A DNA stretch of 64,000 nucleotides from Pelagibius sp965227505 (GCF_965227505.1 NZ_OZ245757.1:806001-870000), one strand, 5' to 3'; positions 8,053-17,972 are shown, counted from the stretch's first letter. Numbers and translations: made by a program. The notes: a model not told the origin generated them from the sequence alone.

Positions 8053-9176
8053 GCATCGCCGCCACGCAACCAGCGATGCGGCGGTTACGCATCTCGCCGA
8101 CGCTGACGAAGTACATCGCCCGGCAGTTCTTCTTCTGGTTCGCCAGCTTCGCTTTCGCCATCGTCGGGATCATCTTTCTGGCCACCGTCGTCGATCTCAT
8201 CGACCGTCTGGCGGCCAAAGACGCTTCGCTGGGGCTGGTTTTTCAGATGGCGCTGCTGAAACTGCCGCACCTCAGCCAGGAGGTCATGGCCTTTACCGTG
8301 CTGTTTGCGGCCATGACCACGTTCTGGCGTCTCACCCGCTCCCATGAGCTGGTTGTCGCCCGCGCTGCGGGCGTCTCGGTCTGGCAGTTTCTTTTGCCGG
8401 TGCTGGGCAGCGCATTGCTGGTCGGCTGCCTGACGGTGACGGCGCTGAACCCCCTTGCCTCCATTCTCCTCAGCCGCTTCGAACGCCTGGAAGCCAACTA
8501 CATCCACAACGAGTCCAGCTTTCTTGCGGTCTCCAAGACAGGTCTCTGGCTGCGTCAGGCCGACACGGGCGGCCAGTCGGTCATCCACGCGGCGCGGGTC
8601 AGCGCCGAATCGGCACTGCTGCACAGCGTGATCGTCTTCCGCTACGCCGATGAGGACCGCTTTGTGGACCGAATCGATGCCGACAGTGCCCGGCTGGAAC
8701 CGGGCCACTGGAAGCTCTTCAATGCCTGGACGTCCAGTCCCGGAGAGCCTTCGGTCTTCCACGAAGTCTTCGATCTGCCTACGGACCTGACGGTCGACAA
8801 GATCCAGGAAAGCTTCGCACCGCCGGAGACCATCTCGTTTTGGAACCTGCCGGAGTTCATAGAGATCATGGACGCCGCCGGCTTTTCCGCGCTGCCGCAC
8901 CGCCTGCAGCTTCACAGGCTGCTTGCCTTGCCGATGCTATTTGCCGCAATGGTCTTGCTTTCCGCAGCCTTCTCCATGCGCCCGCAACGCAGGGGCCGGG
9001 TAGGTTTGGTCATCATGGCGGGCCTGCTGATCGGATTCCTTTTGTACTTCATGTCCAATTTCGTGTTTGCGATCGGACTTTCGGGTACCATACCGGTGGT
9101 ATTGGCGGCCTGGACTCCGGCGGGCGTGTCGTTGATGCTGGGGGTGGCAATGTTGCTTCACTTGGAGGACGGATAG
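8049..9176 (+). CDS. lptG: LPS export ABC transporter permease LptG
   Basis: Second permease of the LptB2FG complex. The protein has 375 residues, with N-terminal helices beginning LTKYIARQFFFWF, a coupling segment ELVVARAAGVSVWQ, a periplasmic beta-jellyroll, and C-terminal helices ending near VAMLLHL. It shares its start with the lptF stop (ATGA) and is followed 10 bases later by lptD, so inner-membrane extraction and outer-membrane insertion components are co-transcribed. Confidence 0.94.
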   Translation: MSIAATQPAMRRLRISPTLTKYIARQFFFWFASFAFAIVGIIFLATVVDLIDRLAAKDASLGLVFQMALLKLPHLSQEVMAFTVLFAAMTTFWRLTRSHELVVARAAGVSVWQFLLPVLGSALLVGCLTVTALNPLASILLSRFERLEANYIHNESSFLAVSKTGLWLRQADTGGQSVIHAARVSAESALLHSVIVFRYADEDRFVDRIDADSARLEPGHWKLFNAWTSSPGEPSVFHEVFDLPTDLTVDKIQESFAPPETISFWNLPEFIEIMDAAGFSALPHRLQLHRLLALPMLFAAMVLLSAAFSMRPQRRGRVGLVIMAGLLIGFLLYFMSNFVFAIGLSGTIPVVLAAWTPAGVSLMLGVAMLLHLEDG

Positions 9177-9186
9177 GCTAACGGCG

Positions 9187-11388
9187 ATGCAGGGGGGATT
9201 GGGGCGTGCGGCAGCAGCAGCTGCCGTGATTTCTGTTATGCTGCTTGGCGGGGGCGGCGAAGCGGCTGCGCAGAACCTCGATATCGAGGCGCTTGAGAAT
9301 GTGCCGGCTCTTATCACCGCCGACCAATTGACCTACGACGAGGAAAACGGCCTCGTCATTGCGTCCGGCAATGTAGAGATCTCTCAAGAAGGCCGGGTGC
9401 TGCTGGCGGATAAAGTCACCTACAATCTGAATAGCGACATCGTTGCGGCCGAGGGCAACGTCACCCTGATAGAACCCAGCGGCGATACCGTTTTTGCTGA
9501 GTTCATCGAGGTGACGGGCGATCTCAAAGAGGGCTTCGTGCGCGACATTCGCGTGCTGATGGCCGACGACACCCGCATAGCCGCGGCCAGCGGCACCCGC
9601 AGCGGCGGCAACCGCACCGAGTTCAGCAAGGGGGTCTTCAGCCCCTGCGAACTCTGCCGCGACGACCCCAGCCGCGCCCCGCTGTGGCAGATCAAGGCGA
9701 ACGAAGTCGTCCATGATCAGGAAGCCAAAGACATCATCTATCGCGACGCCTGGCTGGAGTTCTTCGGGATCCCGATCCTCTACACCCCATACTTCTCGCA
9801 TCCCGACCCGACGGTCGACCGCCGGAGCGGCTTCCTGGCCCCCACCATCGGCAGCAGCGACTTTCTCGGCACCTCGACCACAATTCCCTATTACTGGGTC
9901 ATCGATGACGACAAGGACCTGACCATTGCGCCCCTGCTGTCGACAGAACAGGGCATCAATCTCACCGGCGAGTACCGCCAGTTGTTTGAGAATGGGGAAA
10001 TCCAGATCGCCGGCAGTGCGACCATCGCCGATCGCGAAGAGCGCGGCTCGAGCGTTGCCGAGGATCGCTTCCGCGGCCATCTGGATGCCCAAGGTCAGTT
10101 CGAACTGGACGAGACCTGGCGCTGGGGTTTCGACGTCGAGCGCACGACGGACGATACCTATCTGCGTGCTTTCAACTTCGATTCGGAGCGCACACTGACC
10201 AGCACCGCCTATCTGGAGGGGTTGAAAGGGCGAAATCACGCCGCCGTGCGCGGATTTGCCTATCAGCGTCTGCGCAGTTCGGACGTTGACTCGGAAACGC
10301 CGATCGCCGTCCCCTTGGCGGATTACAACTTCATCAGCGAACCCGGCCTCGGGCTCCCGGGTGCGCGCTATACCGTGGACGCGAATCTGCAGGTTCTGAC
10401 CCGCGAAGAAGGGCGCGACAGCCGGCGTGTTTCCCTGGTCGGGGGCTATCATGTCCCCTACACGAGCCCGCTCGGCGACATTTACGAGGTGACGGCGCAG
10501 GTGCAGGCCGACGGCTACTGGACCGACGGCGTGGTACCCGGCTCCTCTGACGTCAATCCCGCCGGAGCACCCGGCAGCGACACCGCGGGCCGCGTCTTCC
10601 CGCAGCTTGCGGTCAAATGGCGCTATCCTTGGATGCGCCAGGACGGCTCCGTGCAGCAGGTGATCGAGCCGATCGTCCAAGCGGTTCTGGCGCCAAACGG
10701 CTCGAACCCCGGCGAGATCCCCAACGAAGATAGCTTGGATTTCGAATTCGATGACACCAACCTCTTCAACCTGAACCGCTTTGCCGGCAACGACCGGGTC
10801 GACTCCGGCAGCCGCATCGACTATGGGGTGAAATGGACAGGCACTTTCGGCAGCGAGGGCGCGGCCGGCGCCTTCATCGGCCAGAGCTTCCGTTTCTCAG
10901 AAAACAGGGATGCCTTCTCTGAAGGATCCGGCCTTGAGGACACCGAGTCCGATATTGTCGGCCGCGTGCTCTTGAAGCCAATCGAACATGTTGATTTCCT
11001 CTACCGCTTCCGTCTCGACAAGGACGACTTCAATGCCGACCGGAGCGAACTGGACCTGAGCCTCGGGCCCGAGGCCCTTAACCTCGACCTCTCGTATTTC
11101 TTCATCGACGACGAGGCGGGCAACGACGAGTTCGACGAGCGCGAGGAGCTCCGGATAGCCCTCAGTTCCAGGCTTACGGAGCACTGGAGTGTCGGTTTTC
11201 GCCACCGTCGCGATCTCTTCGAGGATACCTCGCTCGAGACGGCATTCAGCCTTGCCTACCAGGACGAGTGCTTCCTGATCGAAGGCGTCGCCGAACGATC
11301 GTTCTTCCGAGACCGCGATGTCGAATCCGAAGACAGCGTCTTCGTGCGGGTTGTCCTGAAACACCTGGGCGAAGCCTCCGGCGGGTGA
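9187..11388 (+). CDS. lptD: LPS-assembly protein LptD (OstA/Imp)
   Basis: Outer-membrane beta-barrel that inserts LPS into the outer leaflet together with LptE. The protein has 733 residues. It begins with a signal peptide with cleavage around AAAQ-N (residues 27-30), then an OstA-like jellyroll with repeated GNVEI/GNVTL strands (about 45-130), and then an LptD barrel. The segment CELCRDD carries two cysteines, as often seen at the jellyroll-barrel junction of alphaproteobacterial LptD. The C-terminus ends in alternating strands. It sits between lptG and surA, whose product chaperones LptD. Confidence 0.95.
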   Translation: MQGGLGRAAAAAAVISVMLLGGGGEAAAQNLDIEALENVPALITADQLTYDEENGLVIASGNVEISQEGRVLLADKVTYNLNSDIVAAEGNVTLIEPSGDTVFAEFIEVTGDLKEGFVRDIRVLMADDTRIAAASGTRSGGNRTEFSKGVFSPCELCRDDPSRAPLWQIKANEVVHDQEAKDIIYRDAWLEFFGIPILYTPYFSHPDPTVDRRSGFLAPTIGSSDFLGTSTTIPYYWVIDDDKDLTIAPLLSTEQGINLTGEYRQLFENGEIQIAGSATIADREERGSSVAEDRFRGHLDAQGQFELDETWRWGFDVERTTDDTYLRAFNFDSERTLTSTAYLEGLKGRNHAAVRGFAYQRLRSSDVDSETPIAVPLADYNFISEPGLGLPGARYTVDANLQVLTREEGRDSRRVSLVGGYHVPYTSPLGDIYEVTAQVQADGYWTDGVVPGSSDVNPAGAPGSDTAGRVFPQLAVKWRYPWMRQDGSVQQVIEPIVQAVLAPNGSNPGEIPNEDSLDFEFDDTNLFNLNRFAGNDRVDSGSRIDYGVKWTGTFGSEGAAGAFIGQSFRFSENRDAFSEGSGLEDTESDIVGRVLLKPIEHVDFLYRFRLDKDDFNADRSELDLSLGPEALNLDLSYFFIDDEAGNDEFDEREELRIALSSRLTEHWSVGFRHRRDLFEDTSLETAFSLAYQDECFLIEGVAERSFFRDRDVESEDSVFVRVVLKHLGEASGG

Positions 11389-11440
11389 TTGCCTGCCGTC
11401 ACCAATCGCCTCACGGCTGTGCTGCCACATCAGCTTCCGT

Positions 11441-11470
11441 TTGAATGCAAGCGGGTGAAAACTGTATAGT
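11441..11470 (+). promoter_or_regulatory. Probable surA promoter
   Basis: TTGAAT (11441-11446) and TATAGT (11465-11470) are separated by 18 bases, 28 bases upstream of the chosen surA ATG. The -35 element overlaps an alternative ATG at 11445, which argues against that start. The promoter would allow surA-pdxA-rsmA to be expressed apart from lptD. Confidence 0.55.
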
Positions 11471-11498
11471 GCGCGGTGCTTTTTCCAGGGAACTGACG

Positions 11499-12476
11499 AT
11501 GGCTTCTCCACTGTCCTATCGACCGGCACAGCGAGTCTGGCTCCACATCTTCGTGCTGCTTTGCGTCGCTCTCGCGGCGCTGGCTGTATCCTCCTCTTTG
11601 CGGGCACAGGAAGCCTTTCGTCCCGCTGCGGTTGTAAACGACGAGGTTATCTCCGTCCTCGACCTGTCGATGCGTGTCCGCCTGGCGATTATCGGCGCGG
11701 GCGTACAGGATTCTCCAGAAGTCAGACGTCGTCTGACCCCCCAGGTCCTCCGCGGCCTGATCGACGAGCGCCTGCAGATGCAGGAGGCCAACCGCCTGGA
11801 CATCGCCGTCAGCGACGACCAGGTGGCGGGGGCTCTGCAGCAGATCTCCGACCAGAACGGCATGACCGAAGGCCAATTCCTCTCCATGCTGCGGAACCGC
11901 GGCGTGATCCCGACCACGCTGATCGACCAGATCCGCGCCCAGATCGCCTGGCAGCGGGTTATCCAGCGCCGACTTCGGCCAACCGTGGTGATCTCGAACG
12001 AAGAAGTTCAAGAGGTCGTGGACCGACTCGCCGCACGCCAGGGATCCATCGAGCGGCGGGTCGCCGAGATCTTCGTCGCGGTTGAGTCGGCGGCGCAGGA
12101 AGGACAGGCTTTGGCCAACGCCAATCGGCTTCTGGAGCAGTTGCGTGCCGGCGCCAACTTCGCGGGTCTGGCCAGGCAGTTCTCCCAGTCAGGCACGGCG
12201 CGTCTTGGTGGCGATCGCGGCTGGGTCCAGGACGGGGAGTTGGACGACGCACTGAACCAGGCCCTTGCCCGGATGGGACCGGGCGAGATCTCCACGCCCA
12301 TCCGTACGCTCGCCGGCTTCCACATTCTCCTACTGCGTGACATGCGCAAGAACGACGGCCAGGGGATCGACCGTCAGCGCATTCAGCAGAACCTGACCGA
12401 TCAGCGCGTGAACCAACTGGCGCAGCGCTCCATGCAGGAACTGCGCAGAACAGCGAACGTGGATGTTCGCATTTGA
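11499..12476 (+). CDS. surA: Periplasmic peptidyl-prolyl isomerase and chaperone SurA
   Basis: Chaperone for outer-membrane beta-barrel proteins, including LptD. The protein has 325 residues with a signal peptide (about 1-34, ending SLRAQE). The SurA N-terminal chaperone module follows, with VVNDEVISVLDLSMRVRL and the LIDERLQMQEA segment. A single parvulin domain follows (about 175-275) with FAGLARQFSQ and GDRGWVQDGEL, and a short C-terminal helix closes it. E. coli SurA has two parvulin domains; one is usual in alphaproteobacteria. The ATG at 11499 is chosen for the AGGGAA site and the promoter just upstream. Confidence 0.92.
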   Translation: MASPLSYRPAQRVWLHIFVLLCVALAALAVSSSLRAQEAFRPAAVVNDEVISVLDLSMRVRLAIIGAGVQDSPEVRRRLTPQVLRGLIDERLQMQEANRLDIAVSDDQVAGALQQISDQNGMTEGQFLSMLRNRGVIPTTLIDQIRAQIAWQRVIQRRLRPTVVISNEEVQEVVDRLAARQGSIERRVAEIFVAVESAAQEGQALANANRLLEQLRAGANFAGLARQFSQSGTARLGGDRGWVQDGELDDALNQALARMGPGEISTPIRTLAGFHILLLRDMRKNDGQGIDRQRIQQNLTDQRVNQLAQRSMQELRRTANVDVRI

Positions 12477-12503
12477 GCAGGCGCAGATGACCGGCGGCGG
12501 GGT

Positions 12504-13577
12504 ATGAACGCCTCCCGGCGTGCCGATGCGGTGCGCCAGCGCCCTGGCCCCCCGCTCGCGGTCACCATGGGGGAGCCCGCGGGCATTGGCGGAGAGCTCA
12601 GTCTGCGCGCCTGGCAGGGGCGCCATGATGCCGATCTGCCTTGCTTTCTGGTCATCGACGACCCGGGGCGGCTGCAGCGTCTCAGCCGCAGCCTGGACCT
12701 GGGCGTGGCGGTCGTTCCGATCGAAGCGCCGGGCGAAGCCTTGGAGGTTTTTGGGCGGGGCCTGCCCGTCCTGGCGCTCGGCGATCCCGTGACAGCGGAG
12801 CCCGGCCGCCCTTCCCCGGCAACCGCAGCGGCGGTTCTCGAGTCAATCAGCCTGGCGACCAGACTGACTCTGGGCGGCGAGACGGCGGCCGTGGTCACCA
12901 ACCCGATTCACAAGAAGGTCCTCCTGGATGCCGGGTTCGAGCATCCGGGCCATACCGAGTTCCTGGCCGAGCTTTGCGGTTCTCCCGGCAAGGCGGTGAT
13001 GATGTTGGCCACTCCCGGCCTGCGCACCGTACCCGTCACCATCCACCAGCCGCTGGCCGAGGTGCCCGCAAGCCTTACCGGCGCGTTGATCTTGGAGACC
13101 GCCCGGACGACGGTGCGCGGCCTGCAGCAGCAGTTCGGCATTGCGCACCCCAGGCTGGCGGTCGCGGGTCTCAATCCCCATGCCGGCGAGGACGGCAAGC
13201 TGGGTACCGAAGACGGGCTTGTGATCGCCCCGGCCGTGGCCAGTCTTCAGGCCGAGGGTATCGACGTCTTCGGTCCCGTCGCCGCCGACAGTCTGTTCCA
13301 CCCGGCGGCGCGGCGCGGCTACGATGCCGCCCTCTGCATGTACCACGATCAGGCCCTCATCCCGGTCAAGACCCTGGACTTCGAGCACGGGGTGAATGTG
13401 ACGCTCGGCCTGCCGATTGTCCGCACGTCACCAGACCACGGGACTGCTCTGGATATTGCAGGCAAAGGTCTCGCCTCACCTGTCAGCCTTCTGGCCGCGA
13501 TCGCTCTGGCGGGAACGCTGGCTGCCAACAAGCAGACCGGCGGAACCCAGGGGACGACCGTTTACGACCATGTCTGA
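12504..13577 (+). CDS. pdxA: 4-hydroxythreonine-4-phosphate dehydrogenase
   Basis: NAD-dependent step in de novo pyridoxal phosphate synthesis, feeding PdxJ. The protein has 357 residues. The three metal-binding histidines are visible at 181 (TIHQPL), 226 (NPHAGE) and 281 (MYHDQ), with the same spacing as H166/H211/H266 of E. coli PdxA. TMGEPAGIG near the N-terminus and LPIVRTSPDHGTA near the end complete the family pattern. It overlaps rsmA by 8 bases, the usual surA-pdxA-rsmA order. Confidence 0.96.
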   Translation: MNASRRADAVRQRPGPPLAVTMGEPAGIGGELSLRAWQGRHDADLPCFLVIDDPGRLQRLSRSLDLGVAVVPIEAPGEALEVFGRGLPVLALGDPVTAEPGRPSPATAAAVLESISLATRLTLGGETAAVVTNPIHKKVLLDAGFEHPGHTEFLAELCGSPGKAVMMLATPGLRTVPVTIHQPLAEVPASLTGALILETARTTVRGLQQQFGIAHPRLAVAGLNPHAGEDGKLGTEDGLVIAPAVASLQAEGIDVFGPVAADSLFHPAARRGYDAALCMYHDQALIPVKTLDFEHGVNVTLGLPIVRTSPDHGTALDIAGKGLASPVSLLAAIALAGTLAANKQTGGTQGTTVYDHV

Positions 13578-14466
13578 TGAGCCGCTTCCGGGAGGGCCGG
13601 TGAACCTGCCGCCCTTGCGCGAGGTCATCGCACGCCACGGCTTGGGCGCGCGCAAGGCGTTGGGCCAGCACTTTCTGCTCGACCTCAACCTGACCGGGCG
13701 CATTGCCCGTGCCGCGCCCCAGATCGACATCGGCACGGTCATTGAAGTCGGCCCCGGGCCGGGCGGCCTCACCCGCGCCTTGTTGAGCGAAGGGGCAGGC
13801 CACGTCGTCGCCGTGGAAAAGGATCGCCGCTGCCTGGAAGCGCTGGGCGAACTTGCGGAGCTGTATCCGGGCCGCCTGGAGGTGGTGGAAGGCGATGCGC
13901 TTGCTTTGCCGCTGCAAGACCTCGGGGCCGCTCCACGCCAGATCGTCAGCAATCTGCCGTACAACATTTCCACAGCGCTTCTGGTCGGCTGGCTGAAGGC
14001 TCTGGCCGGAAACCCCGCGACCTTCAGTGCTCTCACGCTGATGTTTCAGAAAGAGGTGGCCCAGCGTCTGACTGCGGAACCGCGCAGCCGCCACTACGGC
14101 CGCCTGACGGTCGTCACGCAGTGGCTCTGCGAGGTCCGCGCCTTGTTTGACATCCCGCCGCGCGCCTTCACGCCACCACCGAAAGTGACCTCCACGGTTG
14201 TCGCTTTCAGGCCGCGCAGCGCCCCCCTGGCGCCAGCAAGGCTTGGCAGCCTCGAGCGGGTGACAGCGGCCGCCTTTGGCCAGCGCAGGAAAATGCTGCG
14301 GCAGAGCCTGAAACCCCTCTTCACCCACTGCCCGGAGACGCTCGCAGACGCGGGCATCGACCCAACGGCGCGGGCGGAGGAACTGACCATCGAGGAGTTC
14401 GCACAGCTTGCGCGCCTGCTCGACGGCCCGCAGGCGAACAGGCCCGAGAGTCCCTCCAGCGTCTAA
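13570..14466 (+). CDS. rsmA: 16S rRNA (adenine1518/1519-N6)-dimethyltransferase
   Basis: KsgA-type enzyme that dimethylates two adjacent adenines in helix 45 of 16S rRNA and acts as a late 30S assembly checkpoint. The protein has 298 residues. It shows ALGQHFLLDLNL at the N-terminus, the SAM motif EVGPGPGGLT starting at residue 59, and the catalytic NLPY at 128-131. The start at 13570 lies inside the end of pdxA, implying coupled translation. Its TAA overlaps the gmk stop on the other strand. Confidence 0.96.
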   Translation: MSDEPLPGGPVNLPPLREVIARHGLGARKALGQHFLLDLNLTGRIARAAPQIDIGTVIEVGPGPGGLTRALLSEGAGHVVAVEKDRRCLEALGELAELYPGRLEVVEGDALALPLQDLGAAPRQIVSNLPYNISTALLVGWLKALAGNPATFSALTLMFQKEVAQRLTAEPRSRHYGRLTVVTQWLCEVRALFDIPPRAFTPPPKVTSTVVAFRPRSAPLAPARLGSLERVTAAAFGQRRKMLRQSLKPLFTHCPETLADAGIDPTARAEELTIEEFAQLARLLDGPQANRPESPSSV

Positions 14467-15101
14467 CGGCCGCGGCGCAGATCCTCGACGAAATCGCGCA
14501 GGCCAACGCGCCGCTCGCGCTTGAGGCGCTCAGCGGTGAGGATAGCCTGCACCTGGGAAACGCTCTCATCCATGTCGTGATTGATGATGATGTAGTCGTA
14601 CTCCGGCCAGTGACTCATCTCATCGGCGGCCTTTGCCATGCGCCCGCGCACCACCTCTTCGCTGTCCTGGGCGCGGCTGTGCAGGCGCCGCTCCAGCTCT
14701 GCAGTCGATGGCGGCAGGATAAAGACACTGACAAGGTCCTCCCGTGCGCGTTCAGCGACCTGCTGAGTGCCCTGCCAGTCGATATCGAAGAGCACATCGC
14801 GACCGGCCTCCAGGGCACTCTCGACAGGCGCGCGCGGCGTCCCGTATTGATGGCCGAAGACCGTCGCGTGCTCCAGCAGCGCGCCGGCCGCGACCATCTC
14901 GGCAAAGCCCGCATCGCTCACGAAGAAGTAGTGAACCCCTTCTGTCTCACCGGGGCGCTGCGGGCGCGTCGTGGCAGAGATGGAAAGTGAAAGACCGCCG
15001 TCCAGTTCCAGAAGCCGCCGGGAGATGGAGGTCTTGCCGGCTCCGGAGGGCGACGACAGGACAAGCATGAGGCCCCGCCGCTTGATCTTGGCTTTATCCA
15101 T
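14463..15101 (-). CDS. gmk: Guanylate kinase
   Basis: Phosphorylates GMP to GDP. The protein has 212 residues. The P-loop SSPSGAGKTS is at residues 16-25, followed by the GMP-binding SATTRPQRPGETEGVHYFF region and the lid with FDIDWQGTQQV. It starts 5 bases after the yicC stop, so it is co-transcribed with yicC, an association seen widely in bacteria. Confidence 0.97.
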   Translation of the reverse strand: MDKAKIKRRGLMLVLSSPSGAGKTSISRRLLELDGGLSLSISATTRPQRPGETEGVHYFFVSDAGFAEMVAAGALLEHATVFGHQYGTPRAPVESALEAGRDVLFDIDWQGTQQVAERAREDLVSVFILPPSTAELERRLHSRAQDSEEVVRGRMAKAADEMSHWPEYDYIIINHDMDESVSQVQAILTAERLKRERRVGLRDFVEDLRRGR

Positions 15102-15106
15102 CTGCG

Positions 15107-15979
15107 CTACTCGATGTTCTGAACCTGCTCGCGGAGCTGTTCGATCGCCGATTTCAGATCGAGCCCGATGCGCGTAAGCTCGACGTCTGCGGACTTCGAA
15201 CAGAGTGTATTGGCTTCCCTGTTGAACTCCTGGCAGAGAAAGTCGAGCTTGCGCCCGATGGTGCCGCCCTCACGCAGCAGGTCGCGCGCAGCCTCGATAT
15301 GAGCGGCCAGTCGGTCCAACTCCTCGCGGACATCGGCCTTGCTGACCAGGATGGCAGCCTCCTGCGCCAGACGGTCTTCGGCAACGCCGCTGGTTTCGGC
15401 GAGCAACAGGTCGAGTTGTTCGCGCAGACGCTGCCGCAGCGCGTCCGGCTGGGTGGCGGCGCAGGCGGCCGCAGCCTCGCAGAGAGTCTCGATCGACTGC
15501 AGATGTCCCTGCGCCAGCTCAGCAAGGCGCAAGCCCTCTTCCGACCGCATCGCCACCAGAGCCCCAAGAGCGGCCTGCAGGTCCGCTTCAATGCGCCGAA
15601 ACCGCGCATCGCGACGCTCCGTGCTCTCTTCTTCTTCAACCGGCTCGAGGACACCCCGCAGGCCCAGCAGGCCGTCCAGACGCGGAGGAGCGGCGTCGAG
15701 CCGCGACCGCAGGCGCTCCATGACCTCAAGGATCTGCTGCAGCAGATCCTCGTTAAGCTGCCAGGCTTGTGCTGCTTCGCTGCGCTTGACCACCAGGTTC
15801 ACCTGGGCGTTGCCACGGCTGCAGGCAGCTGCAACAGCTTTGCGGATGATAGGGTCCAGGGCCTCGTAGCCGCCCGGCAGACGGGAGCGTACATCGAGGC
15901 TGCGACCGTTGACGGTCCTGATTTCCCAGGCCCAGGCGACACCCTCGTCGCCGCCCTCCTGGCGCGCGAAACCCGTCAT
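15107..15979 (-). CDS. yicC: YicC/YloC family endoribonuclease
   Basis: The protein has 290 residues. It opens with MTGFARQEG, the signature of the YicC family, and ends with the DUF1732 C-terminal domain, including GRKLDFLCQEFNREANTLCSKS. YicC proteins were long described as stress-related and more recently as endoribonucleases. ATG at 15979 is chosen because it gives exactly the family N-terminus; a GTG two codons upstream is possible. It is the first gene of a yicC-gmk unit. Confidence 0.93.
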   Translation of the reverse strand: MTGFARQEGGDEGVAWAWEIRTVNGRSLDVRSRLPGGYEALDPIIRKAVAAACSRGNAQVNLVVKRSEAAQAWQLNEDLLQQILEVMERLRSRLDAAPPRLDGLLGLRGVLEPVEEEESTERRDARFRRIEADLQAALGALVAMRSEEGLRLAELAQGHLQSIETLCEAAAACAATQPDALRQRLREQLDLLLAETSGVAEDRLAQEAAILVSKADVREELDRLAAHIEAARDLLREGGTIGRKLDFLCQEFNREANTLCSKSADVELTRIGLDLKSAIEQLREQVQNIE

Positions 15980-16187
15980 GCTGTGCACCACGGCCGATTG
16001 TCCGGTCACCGGAGCCACTCCCCCCTTGTTCGCGATCGCGCCCGGCTTGCTCTTGTCGCTCCCGGCAGGCGCCCCAGGAAGCCGGTCCCATATATACTGG
16101 CCGCCCAGAAGCACAACAAGCTTGCGCCCAAACCCGGGAACGGCTTATCCCGGAGCCGACCAAGGGACTGTGAAACGCTGGAGCGCC

Positions 16188-16961
16188 ATGCGGGAGCCAA
16201 AGTCAATCGCAATCACCGGCGGATCGAGTGGGATCGGGGCCGCCCTGGCGCGCCGCTATGCCAGGGAGGGACGCATCCTGGCACTCAGCGGGCGCGACGC
16301 CCAACGGCTGGAAGCGGTCGCGCAGGAGTGCCGGACTGCGGGCGCAGCGGTGGAAACCGCCGTCTTCGATGTCACGGATCACCAGGCACTGGGGAACTGG
16401 CTGCGGCAGTCTGACCAGAACCACCCTCTGGACCTTGTCATTGCCAATGCCGGGATCTCCGCCGGGACCGGGGCCTTCGGCGAAAGCGCCACTCAGACCA
16501 GGGAAATCCTGGCCGTCAACGTCGACGGGGTCGTCTCCACCGTGCTGGAGGCGGTTGCGCTGATGCGCCCGCGCCGGCGCGGCCAGATCGCCATCATGTC
16601 ATCCTTGGCGGCGTTTCGCGGCTTTCCCGGCGCACCGGCCTACTGCGCCTCCAAAGCCGCTGTTCGGGTCTGGGGCGAAGCCCTGCGGGGCACGGTCGCC
16701 GGGGAAGGGCTGACCGTCTCGGTCATCTGCCCCGGCTACATCAAGAGCCCGATGACCGCGGTCAACGACTTTCCCATGCCCTTCCTAATGGACAGCGACC
16801 GGGCCGCCCGCATCATCGAGCGCGGCCTCGCCGCCGGCAAGGCGCGCATCGTCTTCCCGCGCCGTCTCTTTGCCGCCGTCTGGCTGCTCTCGCTGCTGCC
16901 CCCTTCGTGGACGGACCCGCTGCTCACCCGCCTGCCTGAAAAGCCCGCCTCTGACAGCTAG
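16188..16961 (+). CDS. SDR-family NAD(P)-dependent oxidoreductase
   Basis: A classical short-chain dehydrogenase of 257 residues. The cofactor motif TGGSSGIG is at the N-terminus, NAG is near residue 85, and the catalytic Ser (IMSSLAA) and YCASK are intact. The tail after about residue 215 has a hydrophobic stretch (AAVWLLSLLPPSW), which may associate with the membrane. Substrate is unknown. It is divergent from yicC and sits as an extra gene between yicC and mltG. Its stop is 8 bases from that of mltG on the other strand. Confidence 0.88.
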   Translation: MREPKSIAITGGSSGIGAALARRYAREGRILALSGRDAQRLEAVAQECRTAGAAVETAVFDVTDHQALGNWLRQSDQNHPLDLVIANAGISAGTGAFGESATQTREILAVNVDGVVSTVLEAVALMRPRRRGQIAIMSSLAAFRGFPGAPAYCASKAAVRVWGEALRGTVAGEGLTVSVICPGYIKSPMTAVNDFPMPFLMDSDRAARIIERGLAAGKARIVFPRRLFAAVWLLSLLPPSWTDPLLTRLPEKPASDS

Positions 16962-16969
16962 TACTGCAG

Positions 16970-17962
16970 CTATTCGCTTTTGCGCCTGAGGCTCCTCAGG
17001 TGCTTGCGCCACTGGGCCACGTTGCGGTTGTGCTCGGCCAAGGTTCTGGCGAAGGCATGACCGCCGTTGCCGTCGGCGACGAAATAGAAGTATTCGGTCT
17101 CCGCCGGATTGACCGCAGCCTCCAGCGACGCACGACCGGGGTTCGCAATGGGCCCAGGCGGCAGGCCGCCGATCTGATAGGTGTTGTACGGCGTCGGCGT
17201 CGCCAGGTCCTTGCGCGTCAGGGAACGGCCGAGCGGGGCCTTGCCCTCGGTGATGCCATAAACCACAGTCGGGTCGGACTGCAGGGGCATGCCCTTGTTC
17301 AGGCGATTGATGAAAACCCCCGCGACCAGCGCGCGTTCTTTGTCCACGCCGGTCTCGCGCTCGATGATCGATGCCAGGATCACCGCCTCCTCGGGGCTGT
17401 TCAGCGGCAGATCCGCTGCCCGCCCTTCCCAGACTTCGGCGACGACCTGCGCCATGGAGCGGGTCATGCGCTGCAGCACTTCAGCGCGGGAATCGCCGCG
17501 GTGAAGGTGATAGGTTTCCGGCAACAGCACGCCTTCGGCCGGGACCGGACCCGCCTCGCCTTCGAGAACCTCGGCCTCCTGCAGCAGCGTCATCACTTCG
17601 CTGCTGGTCAGGCCCTCAGGCACGGTCAGGCGGTGGACCACCGTGCGGCCGCTCGCGATCAGCGCGGCCGCTTCGGCCATGGAAACGGAGGCGGCGAAAG
17701 AGTACTCGCCGGCTTTCAGGGCCGTGGCATCCCCGAAGAGGCGCACGCCGAGAGCGAAGACACGGGCATCGCTCACCACACCGGCGGCCGCGAGATCGGC
17801 TGCGATCCCTTCGAGGCCGGCGCCGCGCGGCACCATCAGCGTAACCTCGCTCGCCAGCGGGCCCGGCTGCGTGAACTGCTCTTTCAGGTAGACCCAGGCA
17901 CCGCCGGCGCCTGCGGCAAGCAGGATGACGATGAGAACGGCAAGGCCGCCTAATCGCCGCAT
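16970..17962 (-). CDS. mltG: Endolytic murein transglycosylase MltG
   Basis: Inner-membrane lytic transglycosylase thought to end glycan strand growth. The protein has 330 residues, with an N-terminal membrane helix (about 7-28), a LysM-like segment (about 40-105) and the YceG catalytic domain. The catalytic Glu lies in ASIIERETG, followed by the LQSDPTVVYG and PYNTYQIGGLPPGPIANPG motifs. It follows fabF by 10 bases, in the usual acpP-fabF-mltG order. Confidence 0.95.
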   Translation of the reverse strand: MRRLGGLAVLIVILLAAGAGGAWVYLKEQFTQPGPLASEVTLMVPRGAGLEGIAADLAAAGVVSDARVFALGVRLFGDATALKAGEYSFAASVSMAEAAALIASGRTVVHRLTVPEGLTSSEVMTLLQEAEVLEGEAGPVPAEGVLLPETYHLHRGDSRAEVLQRMTRSMAQVVAEVWEGRAADLPLNSPEEAVILASIIERETGVDKERALVAGVFINRLNKGMPLQSDPTVVYGITEGKAPLGRSLTRKDLATPTPYNTYQIGGLPPGPIANPGRASLEAAVNPAETEYFYFVADGNGGHAFARTLAEHNRNVAQWRKHLRSLRRKSE

Positions 17963-17972
17963 GAACCGCCCA